Below, piece by piece: positions 24,409 through 32,650 of a DNA stretch of 64,000 nt (position 1 is its first letter; every line of letters begins with the position of its first letter). The position numbers and the translations under genes were made by a program. The DNA comes from Mycolicibacterium neoaurum (lineage in GTDB: Bacteria > Actinomycetota > Actinomycetes > Mycobacteriales > Mycobacteriaceae), in the NCBI RefSeq assembly GCF_036946495.1, contig NZ_JAQIIX010000002.1, positions 682,001 through 746,000 of the forward strand. The letters are read 5' to 3'. The notes under the pieces are model-generated. The model ran no database searches, was not told the DNA's origin, and saw only the letters and a program-made list of their open reading frames with translations.

Positions 24409-24954
24409 GTGACCGACACGATAAGGCAACTGTGCCGACTACTGCTCGATGGTGACACCGTATGGGGTGCAGTGGATATCCGGCCCCAGCGCTGGGGCAG
24501 CGTGGTCTACCGGATCGTGCTCTACCCGCCGGGCATCAGCGCCGAGGAGCGCCGCCGCGTCCGGGTCTGGCGGGGGTTCTACGGGTGGGGCGCCGCGTGG
24601 TGGCTGGTCGTGACGGCGGTCCTGTCCGGTTTCGCCGAACCCTGGTTCGCGGTCACGGTGGCCTCGCTGACGACACTGCTGTTCGGGACGTGCGCGTACC
24701 TTCGCGCCGGATCGGTGCGCAAAGAGGTACGAACAGCGGATATCACTGTGCCACTGCCTAGCTCGGACCGGGCACTGCTTGCCCTCGCCCGTCAGGTACA
24801 GGCGGTGGGCACCGCCATGGTGCGGGCTGACCGCAGACTGCGCGAGGGGCAGATCACCGCCGCCGAGCACGAGGTGATCTGGCACCGTGCCTACGAGAAC
24901 TTATTGCCCACCAGGGCCATACCGGCCGTCGGCCGATACGGAGTAGCCCGATGA
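24409..24954 (+). CDS. hypothetical membrane protein (DUF6611-like)
   Basis: 181 aa from GTG 24409. Two adjacent hydrophobic helices around 60-100 (WGAAWWLVVTAVLSGFAEPWFAVTVASLTTLLFGTCAYL) with soluble ends; the C-terminal part is helical (LLALARQVQAVGTAMVRADRRLREGQITAAEHEVIWHRAYENL). The N-terminus GDTVWGAVDIRPQRWGSVVYRIVLYPPGISAEERRRVRVWRGF resembles actinobacterial DUF6611 proteins. Function unknown. Its stop overlaps the start of the next small ORF (ATGA). Confidence 0.7.
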   Translation: MTDTIRQLCRLLLDGDTVWGAVDIRPQRWGSVVYRIVLYPPGISAEERRRVRVWRGFYGWGAAWWLVVTAVLSGFAEPWFAVTVASLTTLLFGTCAYLRAGSVRKEVRTADITVPLPSSDRALLALARQVQAVGTAMVRADRRLREGQITAAEHEVIWHRAYENLLPTRAIPAVGRYGVAR

Positions 24955-25052
24955 CCGATCTCGTCGCCGCCCTGACGCTGCTCGGCGCACCGGCCGCAGT
25001 GCTCCTTGCCGTCCGGTGCGCCATCCAGCGCCAATTCCGGCGGGAGAAGTGA
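24951..25052 (+). CDS. 33-aa membrane mini-protein
   Basis: Starts at ATG 24951 overlapping the previous stop (ATGA). Sequence MTDLVAALTLLGAPAAVLLAVRCA then a basic tail IQRQFRREK: one membrane helix. Translational coupling supports it; no known family. Confidence 0.5.
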   Translation: MTDLVAALTLLGAPAAVLLAVRCAIQRQFRREK

Positions 25053-25056
25053 CCGG

Positions 25057-25368
25057 TCAGCTCGTGGGCGGCTCGTACGGAACCTCGGGATGGTCGCGAT
25101 GCCAATCAATCTGCTGCTCGGCGACCTTGCGGTGAATGCGGTTAAGCCACAACAATCCACCGGCGATCAACACCACCGCCAGCACCACGCCGACGATGCC
25201 GGCAGTCGAGCTGCCATTGGCGAACGCGAACAACCCGCTCACCAATGCCACCACGCCGAGGCCGACCGCGACGATCCCCGGCGCATTCTTACCGGCCTTC
25301 ATCGCCTCCCCTGCATGCTGCCGATAGGTGCGTGCGTGGTCGACCGGGTCCTTCGAGGTATCAGGCAT
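25057..25368 (-). CDS. UsfY-like small membrane protein
   Basis: 103 aa, ATG 25368 with GGGAGGG 5 nt upstream. Begins MPDTSKDPVDHARTYRQHAGEAMK, close to the start of UsfY (the protein encoded next to sigF in M. tuberculosis), then two membrane helices (about 30-50 and 56-76) and a tail IDWHRDHPEVPYEPP that also fits that family. Role unknown; UsfY relatives are linked to SigF/stress regulons, but no SigF promoter is claimed here. Confidence 0.65.
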   Translation of the reverse strand: MPDTSKDPVDHARTYRQHAGEAMKAGKNAPGIVAVGLGVVALVSGLFAFANGSSTAGIVGVVLAVVLIAGGLLWLNRIHRKVAEQQIDWHRDHPEVPYEPPTS

Positions 25369-25386
25369 GGCACCCTCCCGTGAAAA

Positions 25387-26013
25387 TCATTGGTACGACG
25401 GATAATGGGATTGCTTCAGCAGCCGCGCCAAGTGCACCGCATTGCGGGCCGCAGCGGCCGTCGTCGACGCGACTTGCTCAGGGATCTCATCGAGGTCGTT
25501 GAAGTCCTGGGACCCCATCGCCGGGCCGGTCCAGTACGTACAGCCCTGCGCGGCAATGCTGAAACCCACATCGTTGAGCCCCTGGAAGACATCGGCGACA
25601 ACCTTGTGCGCGCCGTCCTCGTTGCCCACGACGCTGACCAAGGCGACCTTGCCGACCATAGCGGGGCGTCCCTGCTCGTCGGTGGTGGACAGGTCGGCAT
25701 CCAGACGTTCGAGGACGCGTTGGGTCACCGACGAAGGATGACCCAGCCAGATGGGGGTGCTCAACAGCAGAATGTCGGCATCCAGAATCTTCTCGCGGAT
25801 CTGTGGCCACTGGTCACTGTCGCCCATGTCGATCTCGACACCCGGCGCGATGTGAAAGTCCACGCAGCGCACCACTTCACACTGGGCTCCGGCCTTCCGC
25901 AGATGGGTGAAGAAGTGCTCGGCCATTGCTTGGCTACTGGATGGGCTGGGACTTGGTTTGAGGCTGCAGACCAACCCAACCACCCGGACGGTCCCCGGAT
26001 CATTGGTGCTCAT
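25387..26013 (-). CDS. flavodoxin-like NAD(P)H/FMN reductase
   Basis: 208 aa from ATG 26013. VRVVGLVCSLKPSPSPSSSQAMAEHFFTHL is the FMN-phosphate loop region of NADPH-dependent FMN reductases, followed by ILDADILLLSTPIWLGHPSSVTQRVLERLDAD (FMN isoalloxazine contact TPIWLG..SS) and KVALVSVVGNEDGAHKVVADVFQGLNDVGF. Probably reduces quinones, flavin or small electrophiles in the cytoplasm. Upstream of the UsfY-like gene by 18 bp on the same strand, so co-expression is likely. Confidence 0.88.
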   Translation of the reverse strand: MSTNDPGTVRVVGLVCSLKPSPSPSSSQAMAEHFFTHLRKAGAQCEVVRCVDFHIAPGVEIDMGDSDQWPQIREKILDADILLLSTPIWLGHPSSVTQRVLERLDADLSTTDEQGRPAMVGKVALVSVVGNEDGAHKVVADVFQGLNDVGFSIAAQGCTYWTGPAMGSQDFNDLDEIPEQVASTTAAAARNAVHLARLLKQSHYPSYQ

Positions 26014-26129
26014 GCCCGAGAAGTACCCCGTGCGACACGCACCAAACTGATCGCGCCGGTTTCACAGGTGTACGACGGGGCATCCTTCCGGCCGCCCTCG
26101 GCGCGGTGCCCGCGAAGAACGGACGAGCA

Positions 26130-26828
26130 CTACGCCGTCGGCGTCTCCCACACCGACGCATCGACCGGGGTGCCGGTCACCATCTCGACGACACTGAAGA
26201 TGAACTCGTCCTCGGTCATATCGCCGTCGGCGGCCACCTGCCTGAGCGCCTCGTTGATCAGCGGGAAACCGGCAGCCAGATCGAATGTCCAGCCGGAGTC
26301 GGTACGCGCGAACTCCCAGTCCGCGCCCGCGGGCTCGCCGTCGACCAACATCGGTGCATAGGCGCGATCCCCATCGACGCGCACCTCACCGATGGAGTTC
26401 CCTTCCAGCGCATCCGAGTCGATCATGCCCTCGTCGATGCCGTAGACCAGCAGACCGGTGCCGTCCATCGTGGCGAAGTCCGGGGGTGTCTCGACCCGCA
26501 TGCGAGCGATCATCAGGCGGTCCATCATGCCGGCCTTTGCGATCTCGGCCGGTCCTGCCGTCCGCGCCAGGTTCACCACCGTGTCGTAGTGCGCGATGGT
26601 GTCGGGGCTGATCAACGCCGGGACCGCCGCACCGTTCTGCGCCGCGGCCTCGTCGCGGTATTTGTCGAAGACCGACTGCACCGCCTTGGCATCGGCCTCG
26701 GGATCGACGACGGGTTCAGCGGTGGTGCTCGCGGAGCCGACCGGCGAACCCTCCACCTGCCGGTCTCCGCCGCAACCGCTGAGCAGCGCCGTCAGTGCAA
26801 GAAATCCCGCCGCCAGGTGCAGACGCAC
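26130..26828 (-). CDS. putative lipoprotein
   Basis: 232 aa from GTG 26828, chosen for AGGTGG 5 nt upstream and because it gives a normal signal peptide MRLHLAAGFLALTALLSGC; the lipobox LLSGC marks Cys19 for lipidation. After a Ser/Thr/Pro spacer the mature part has DAKAVQSVFDKYRDEAAAQNGAAVPALISPDTIAHYDTVV and a C-terminal WEFARTDSGWTFDLAAGFPLINEALRQVA, reminiscent of NTF2-like/DUF4878-type extracellular domains. No specific function. Confidence 0.75.
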   Translation of the reverse strand: MRLHLAAGFLALTALLSGCGGDRQVEGSPVGSASTTAEPVVDPEADAKAVQSVFDKYRDEAAAQNGAAVPALISPDTIAHYDTVVNLARTAGPAEIAKAGMMDRLMIARMRVETPPDFATMDGTGLLVYGIDEGMIDSDALEGNSIGEVRVDGDRAYAPMLVDGEPAGADWEFARTDSGWTFDLAAGFPLINEALRQVAADGDMTEDEFIFSVVEMVTGTPVDASVWETPTA

Positions 26829-26893
26829 CGGAACCACCTCCGCGTCACAGATACCGTCACGATGTCGTTGCCATCGCAAACTCTAACGCGTCG

Positions 26894-27568
26894 TCACATC
26901 CCGATGGGTCCCAACATCACCGCGGGCCTCGGCACCCGCCACCGCGCGCACCCGTCGTCGATGGACTCGTCGACCGCCGACGCCATCGCCATCAGCTGGT
27001 GTTTGTCCGCGCGCAGCCAGGTCTCGGCCGAACCACCGGCCAGACTCATCCGCGTCACCTCCACACCGTCGCGGCGCAGGCCGGCGATGTGGCCGAGCAG
27101 CCGATGCGCGGTGACGGCCCAGGCATCGGGATCGGCGCGGGCGACGGTGGCGTGCATGCCGACCACATCGACATCCGCGGGTGGGCTGGTGGCCAGCAGG
27201 CAGTCCGGGTCGAGGTGCACCGACGCCGCCCCGGCGGCCAGGTCGGAAAGGATGGTCAGATGCCGGCGGGTGGACGCCACGAAGCGGGTGACACCACAGG
27301 CCAGCGCTCCCGAGATGGCCACGGCGGACGGCCCGCAGCGCCACAACACCTGATCGGCCGGCACACCCCCGGCCCGCACCATTCCCAGTTCAGCGGCGTC
27401 TCCGACATGCACCGTCACCCCGTGGGTGCGGACCCACGCCGAGACCAGTGGGTCGATCAACAGGGCCGCAGGCAGCCCGCAACCGGATTTCGGCAGCACT
27501 CGTCGCACAGTGCGCACGGCGACCCGCAGCCGGTGCGGATGGCCCGCGTGCGTATCAAGATCGGTCAT
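26894..27568 (-). CDS. hypothetical protein, possibly PLP-barrel related
   Basis: 224 aa from ATG 27568. No signal peptide. Segments such as ALLIDPLVSAWVRTHGVTVHVGDAAELGMVRAGGVPADQVLWRCGPSAVAISGALACGVTRFVASTRRHLTIL resemble the N-terminal barrel of alanine racemase/diaminopimelate-decarboxylase-like enzymes, but the PLP-lysine motif is not evident, so the resemblance may be structural only. Separated by 65 bp from the lipoprotein gene downstream. Confidence 0.55.
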   Translation of the reverse strand: MTDLDTHAGHPHRLRVAVRTVRRVLPKSGCGLPAALLIDPLVSAWVRTHGVTVHVGDAAELGMVRAGGVPADQVLWRCGPSAVAISGALACGVTRFVASTRRHLTILSDLAAGAASVHLDPDCLLATSPPADVDVVGMHATVARADPDAWAVTAHRLLGHIAGLRRDGVEVTRMSLAGGSAETWLRADKHQLMAMASAVDESIDDGCARWRVPRPAVMLGPIGM

Positions 27569-27785
27569 CAGTCCGGTCTACGCGCGGAGGCTGTCCGCAG
27601 GCTGTGCGCAAACCCAGACCACGCCCAGAACGCCGCGGGCGTAGAGACCCCGTAAAGATGCCGGTGCCACCCGTCAAGGAACCGTCAATGCCCAGCTCAG
27701 CGGCAGAACACGGTCGTAGCTTTGCCTTCGCCCCCACGCCGGTCCGGCCGGGGGTGTCAACAAAAAACAGGAGTACTGATCCGTC

Positions 27786-27881
27786 GTGACGACCATCGCG
27801 TCCACCCTCGTCTTCCTGGCACTGACCATCGCGATCTTCGCGCTGCTCGGCCTGGTCCAGAAGCTGGTCGAGCGGCTGTGA
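27786..27881 (+). CDS. 31-aa membrane mini-protein heading the kdp operon
   Basis: GTG 27786 to TGA 27881: MTTIASTLVFLALTIAIFALLGLVQKLVERL, a single membrane helix with a basic tail. Its stop overlaps the kdpF start (GTGA). Too short for routine annotation; position and coupling suggest a Kdp-associated subunit or regulator. Confidence 0.65.
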   Translation: MTTIASTLVFLALTIAIFALLGLVQKLVERL

Positions 27882-27967
27882 ACCTCGCCAACAGCGTCGG
27901 CCTGGTGCTGGCGATCCTGACCGCGGTGTTCCTGTTCGCCGCACTGCTGTTCCCGGAGAGGTTCTAG
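27878..27967 (+). CDS. kdpF: KdpF, small stabilising subunit of K+-transporting ATPase
   Basis: 29 aa (MNLANSVGLVLAILTAVFLFAALLFPERF), GTG start overlapping the previous stop; its TAG overlaps the kdpA GTG start. A single membrane helix with the typical PERF end of KdpF, which stabilises the KdpABC complex. Confidence 0.9.
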   Translation: MNLANSVGLVLAILTAVFLFAALLFPERF

Positions 27968-29637
27968 TGTCCACGACCACCGCGGGGATCGTCTTCCTCG
28001 CCGCCCTCATCCTCGTGCTGGCCCTGACCCACGTGCCACTCGGCGACTACATGTATCGCGTCTACACCCGCGCCGAGGACTCCCGCATCGAACGCGGCAT
28101 CTACCGGCTCATCGGGGCAGATCCGAAAGCCGAACAGACCTGGGGCGCCTACGCCCGCAGCGTGCTTGCCTTCTCCGCGGTCAGCATCCTGTTCCTGTTC
28201 GCCTTCCAACTGGTGCAGGGCAAACTGCCGCTGCACCTGAACGATCCGGCGACCGAGATGACCCCGGCCTTGGCCTGGAACACCGCGGTCAGCTTCGTGA
28301 CGAACACCAACTGGCAGGCCTATTCCGGTGAGACGACCCAGGGACATCTGGTGCAGATGGCGGGTCTGACGGTGCAGAACTTCGTCTCCGCCGCCGTCGG
28401 CATGGCCGTCGCCATCGCCTTCGTGCGCGGCCTGGTCCGGCGCAGCACCGGTGACCTCGGCAACTTCTGGGTCGACCTGGTGCGCGGCAGCCTGCGAATC
28501 CTGCTGCCGCTCTCCGTGATCGGCGCGATCGTCCTGATCGCCGGTGGCGTGATCCAGAATTTCGCGCTGCATGATCAGGTGGTCGACACCATCGCCGGCG
28601 GACAGCAGACCCTGCCCGGCGGCCCGGTCGCCAGCCAGGAGGTCATCAAGGAGCTCGGCACCAACGGCGGCGGGTTCTACAACGCGAACTCCTCGCACCC
28701 CTTCGAGAATCCGACGCCGTGGACGAACTGGGTGCAGATCCTGCTGATCTGCCTCATCCCGTTCGCGCTGCCCCGCACGTTCGGCCGGATGGTCGACAAC
28801 AAGAAGCAGGGTCTGGCGATCGTCGCCGTGATGGCCACCATCGCGACATTGAGCGTCAGCGTGCTGATGCTGGTGCAGCTGCAGGCCCACGGCACCGTGC
28901 CCACCGCTGTCGGCGCGGCCACCGAAGGTGTGGAACAGCGTTTCGGCGTGGCCGATTCGGCGGTGTATGCCGCCGCCACGACGTTGACCTCCACCGGCGC
29001 GGTCAACTCGTTCCACGACTCGTACACCAGCCTCGGCGGGCTGATCACCATGTTCAACATGCAGCTCGGCGAGGTCGCCCCCGGCGGTGTCGGATCGGGT
29101 CTCTACGGCATGCTGATCCTGGCCATCATCACCGTCTTCGTGGCAGGCCTGATGGTCGGGCGCACCCCGGAGTACCTCGGCAAGAAGATCACACCGCGGG
29201 AGATCAAGTTCGCCGCAACGTATTTCCTGATCACCCCGCTGCTGGTGCTCACCGGGACCGCGCTGGCGATGGCGATGCCCGGCCAACGCGACGGCATGCT
29301 CAACACCGGACCACACGGTCTGTCCGAGGTGCTATACGCCTTCACCTCGGCGTCCAACAACAACGGCTCGGCCTTCGCCGGTATCAGCGTCAACACCGAG
29401 TGGTACAACACCGCGCTCGGCCTGGCCATGGTGTTCGGCCGCTTCCTGCCCATCATCCTGGTGCTGGCGCTGGCAGGATCGTTTGCCGCACAAGCCCGCA
29501 CACCAGAATCCGCAGGCACCCTGCCCACCCACCGTCCGCAGTTCGTCGGGATGGTCACCGGCGTGACACTGATCCTCGTCGCCCTGACCTTCCTGCCGAT
29601 GCTCGCGCTCGGCCCCCTCGCCGAAGGAATCCACTGA
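27967..29637 (+). CDS. kdpA: KdpA, K+-translocating channel-like subunit
   Basis: 556 aa, about ten membrane helices with four selectivity-filter-like loops, among them NTAVSFVTNTNWQAYSGE, LGTNGGGFYNANSSHPFENPTPWTN, and FTSASNNNGSAFAGI. It binds K+ from outside and passes it through the membrane, powered by KdpB. GTG 27967 overlaps kdpF; its TGA overlaps the kdpB ATG (TGATG). Normal length for the family. Confidence 0.97.
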   Translation: MSTTTAGIVFLAALILVLALTHVPLGDYMYRVYTRAEDSRIERGIYRLIGADPKAEQTWGAYARSVLAFSAVSILFLFAFQLVQGKLPLHLNDPATEMTPALAWNTAVSFVTNTNWQAYSGETTQGHLVQMAGLTVQNFVSAAVGMAVAIAFVRGLVRRSTGDLGNFWVDLVRGSLRILLPLSVIGAIVLIAGGVIQNFALHDQVVDTIAGGQQTLPGGPVASQEVIKELGTNGGGFYNANSSHPFENPTPWTNWVQILLICLIPFALPRTFGRMVDNKKQGLAIVAVMATIATLSVSVLMLVQLQAHGTVPTAVGAATEGVEQRFGVADSAVYAAATTLTSTGAVNSFHDSYTSLGGLITMFNMQLGEVAPGGVGSGLYGMLILAIITVFVAGLMVGRTPEYLGKKITPREIKFAATYFLITPLLVLTGTALAMAMPGQRDGMLNTGPHGLSEVLYAFTSASNNNGSAFAGISVNTEWYNTALGLAMVFGRFLPIILVLALAGSFAAQARTPESAGTLPTHRPQFVGMVTGVTLILVALTFLPMLALGPLAEGIH

Positions 29638-31775
29638 TGTCCACCGCGACCGTCGACCCCGCCGCCGCCACCGCGCCGCGCACCCCGAAGAAGTCCGTCC
29701 AGAGCGGGTTGCTCGACCCGAAGATGTTGTGGACCTCGGTTCCCGACGCGCTGCGCAAACTCGACCCCCGCACGCTGTGGCGCAATCCGGTCATGTTCAT
29801 CGTCGAGATCGGGGCCGTCTGGAGCACGCTGCTGGCCGTCACCGACCCATCCTGGTTCGCCTGGCTCATCGTCGGATGGCTCTGGCTGACCGTGGTTTTC
29901 GCCAATCTCGCCGAGGCCGTGGCCGAGGGGCGTGGCAAGGCGCAGGCCGACAGCCTGCGCAAGGCCAAGACCGACACCATGGCCCGCCGGGTCACCGCCT
30001 CCGGTGGAGAGGAGCAGGTGGCCGCCCCGCTACTGCAACAGGGTGACGTGGTGATCGTCGAAGCGGGACAGACCATTCCGGGTGACGGCGATGTCATCGA
30101 GGGCATCGCCTCGGTCGACGAATCGGCCATCACCGGCGAGTCGGCACCTGTCGTCCGGGAATCCGGTGGTGACCGGTCGGCCGTGACCGGGGGCACCACG
30201 GTGCTCAGCGATCGCATCGTCGTCAAGATCACCCAGAAGCCCGGCGAGAGTTTCATCGACCGGATGATCGGCCTTGTCGAGGGCACCAACCGGCAAAAGA
30301 CACCCAACGAGGTGGCGCTGAACATCCTGCTCGCCTCGCTCAGCATCATCCTCGTCTTCGCCGTCGCCACCCTGCAACCGCTGGCCATCTACTCCAAGGC
30401 CAACAACCCCGGCGTACCGGACTCGTTGTCGCTCACCGGTGATGGCATCACCGGCATCGTCCTGGTGGCGCTGCTGGTGTGCCTTATCCCGACCACCATC
30501 GGTGCGCTGCTGAGCGCCATCGGCATCGCGGGAATGGACCGGCTGGTGCAGCGCAATGTGCTGGCGATGTCCGGCCGCGCCGTCGAGGCCGCCGGTGATG
30601 TGAACACCCTGCTGCTCGACAAGACCGGCACCATCACGTTGGGCAACCGGCAAGCCGCGGCATTCCTGCCACTGACCGGTGTCGGCGAGGACGAGTTGGC
30701 CGACGCGGCGCAGCTGTCCAGCTTGGCCGACGAGACACCGGAGGGCCGCTCGATCGTGGTGTTCGCCAAAGAGCAGTATGGTTTGCGTTCTCGCACACCC
30801 GGTGAACTGAGCCACGCGCACTGGGTCGAATTCAGCGCCACCACACGGATGTCCGGCGTGGACATCACCGATGACGGGTCCGAGCGCAAGTTGCGCAAGG
30901 GTGCGGCCGGCTCCCTGGCCGACTGGATCCGCGCCGAGGGTGGCACGGTGCCCGCCGAACTCGGCGAGCTGGTGGAGCAGATCTCGGCGGCCGGTGGCAC
31001 TCCGCTGTCGGTCGGTGAGGTACGTGACGGCCGGGCCCGCGCGCTCGGCGTCATCCACCTCAAGGATGTGGTCAAACAGGGCATGCGGGAACGCTTCGAC
31101 GAGATGCGCCGCATGGGCATTCGCACCGTCATGATCACCGGCGACAACCCGACGACCGCCAAGGCCATCGCGGCCGAGGCCGGGGTCGACGATTTCCTCG
31201 CCGAGGCGACGCCCGAGGACAAGATGGCGTTGATCAAGGCCGAACAGGCCGGGGGCAAGCTCGTCGCGATGACCGGTGACGGCACCAACGACGCACCGGC
31301 GTTGGCCCAGGCCGATGTCGGCGTGGCGATGAACACCGGCACATCGGCGGCCAAAGAAGCAGGCAACTTGGTCGATCTGGATTCCGATCCGACCAAGTTG
31401 ATTGAGATCGTCGAGATCGGCAAGCAGCTGCTGATCACCCGAGGAGCGTTGACGACCTTCAGCATCGCCAACGATATCGCGAAGTACTTCGCCATCATCC
31501 CGGCGCTGTTCGTCGCGGTGTTCCCCGGGCTGGACCTGCTGAACATCATGCGGCTGCACAGTCCGCAATCGGCGATCCTGTCCGCGGTGATCTTCAACGC
31601 GATCGTGATCGTCGTGCTGATCCCGCTGGCCCTCAAGGGTGTCCGCTACACCCCGAGCAGCGCCTCGAAACTGTTGAGCCGCAACCTGTTCATCTACGGT
31701 CTCGGCGGTGTGGTCGCGCCGTTCATCGGCATCAAACTGATCGACCTGGTCGTCCAACTCTTCCCGGGAATGTGA
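29637..31775 (+). CDS. kdpB: KdpB, P-type ATPase subunit of the Kdp K+ pump
   Basis: 712 aa from ATG 29637 overlapping the kdpA stop; the longer upstream frame is an antiphase reading of kdpA. Contains the actuator motif TGESAPV (about 167), phosphorylation motif DKTGTIT (Asp328), MTGDGTNDAPALAQADVGVAMNTGT hinge and the membrane segment with PTTIGALLSAIGIAGMDRL typical of KdpB. Hydrolyses ATP to drive K+ uptake via KdpA in the inner membrane. Confidence 0.97.
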   Translation: MSTATVDPAAATAPRTPKKSVQSGLLDPKMLWTSVPDALRKLDPRTLWRNPVMFIVEIGAVWSTLLAVTDPSWFAWLIVGWLWLTVVFANLAEAVAEGRGKAQADSLRKAKTDTMARRVTASGGEEQVAAPLLQQGDVVIVEAGQTIPGDGDVIEGIASVDESAITGESAPVVRESGGDRSAVTGGTTVLSDRIVVKITQKPGESFIDRMIGLVEGTNRQKTPNEVALNILLASLSIILVFAVATLQPLAIYSKANNPGVPDSLSLTGDGITGIVLVALLVCLIPTTIGALLSAIGIAGMDRLVQRNVLAMSGRAVEAAGDVNTLLLDKTGTITLGNRQAAAFLPLTGVGEDELADAAQLSSLADETPEGRSIVVFAKEQYGLRSRTPGELSHAHWVEFSATTRMSGVDITDDGSERKLRKGAAGSLADWIRAEGGTVPAELGELVEQISAAGGTPLSVGEVRDGRARALGVIHLKDVVKQGMRERFDEMRRMGIRTVMITGDNPTTAKAIAAEAGVDDFLAEATPEDKMALIKAEQAGGKLVAMTGDGTNDAPALAQADVGVAMNTGTSAAKEAGNLVDLDSDPTKLIEIVEIGKQLLITRGALTTFSIANDIAKYFAIIPALFVAVFPGLDLLNIMRLHSPQSAILSAVIFNAIVIVVLIPLALKGVRYTPSSASKLLSRNLFIYGLGGVVAPFIGIKLIDLVVQLFPGM

Positions 31776-31776
31776 C

Positions 31777-32643
31777 ATGAACTTCGCCAATCTGCTCCGC
31801 CAACACACCGCGGCGCTGCGAGCGCTGCTGGTCCTCACCGTGATCCTGGGACTGGCCTATCCGATCCTGATCTGGCTGGTGGCCCAGTTGCCGGGCCTGC
31901 GCGACAAGGCCGACGGCTCGCTGCTGGAGATCGACGGAAAAGTACTGGGCAGCAGCCTGATCGGGCAGCCCTTCACCGATGCCGACGGAAATCCGCTGCC
32001 GCGGTACTTCCAGTCCCGTCCTGGCGGTTACGACCCGCTGGCCACCGGTGCATCCAACCTGGGGCCCGAGGATATCGTCGACACGGCCACCGGCGCCGAT
32101 CCCACCGATGGCCGCGCCAGCCTGCTGACCGAGGTGTGCACCCGCAGCCTGGCGGTCGGCGAGCTGGAGGGCGTCAACGGTGCCCGGCCGTTCTGCACGG
32201 CCGAGGGTGTCGGGGCGGTGCTGTCGGTCATCGGTCCCCGCGATGCGCGCGGCACCGTCACTCAACCGACCAGGGTGGTCAGCGTGAACCAGGTCTGCCC
32301 GGCCGTCCCGTTCGTCGCCACCTACGAGGGGGTCCGCGTCGAGTGCGCCGAACCGGGCGCGGACTATGCGACCGGCCAGATCGTGCCGGTGGCCGGTACC
32401 GCGGCCAACCCGGCGGTGCCCGCCGACGCCGTCACGGCCAGTGGTAGCGGACTGGACCCGCACATCTCCCCCGCCTACGCGGCGATACAGGTCGACCGCG
32501 TCGCCGCGGCGCGCGGTATCAGCCCCGAGCAGGTGCGCGCGCTGGTCGACGAGCACACCGAGGGCCGCACGCTGGGCTTCCTGGGCGAACCGCGGGTCAA
32601 CGTGGCGCAGCTGAACCTGGCTCTGGACCGACTGGGGGGATGA
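31777..32643 (+). CDS. kdpC: KdpC, accessory subunit of the Kdp K+ pump (long form)
   Basis: 288 aa, one base after kdpB. N-terminal membrane helix (RALLVLTVILGLAYPILIWLVAQ), then GSSLIGQPF, YFQSRPGGYDPLATGASNLGP, and C-terminal SGSGLDPHISPAYAAIQVDRVAAARGI..V..LV..HTEGRTLGFLGEPRVNVAQLN: all KdpC signatures. It is about 100 residues longer than the usual 190 because of an insert (about 105-200) with four cysteines (CTRS, FCTAEG, VCPAVP, VECAEPG) between the two conserved halves. Confidence 0.93.
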   Translation: MNFANLLRQHTAALRALLVLTVILGLAYPILIWLVAQLPGLRDKADGSLLEIDGKVLGSSLIGQPFTDADGNPLPRYFQSRPGGYDPLATGASNLGPEDIVDTATGADPTDGRASLLTEVCTRSLAVGELEGVNGARPFCTAEGVGAVLSVIGPRDARGTVTQPTRVVSVNQVCPAVPFVATYEGVRVECAEPGADYATGQIVPVAGTAANPAVPADAVTASGSGLDPHISPAYAAIQVDRVAAARGISPEQVRALVDEHTEGRTLGFLGEPRVNVAQLNLALDRLGG

Positions 32644-32650
32644 TGGGCTG

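Noticed and set aside
28719..29636. N-terminal extension of kdpB to 1018 codons
   Set aside because: This part is out of phase with kdpA; the ATG at 29637 overlapping the kdpA stop gives a normal-length KdpB.
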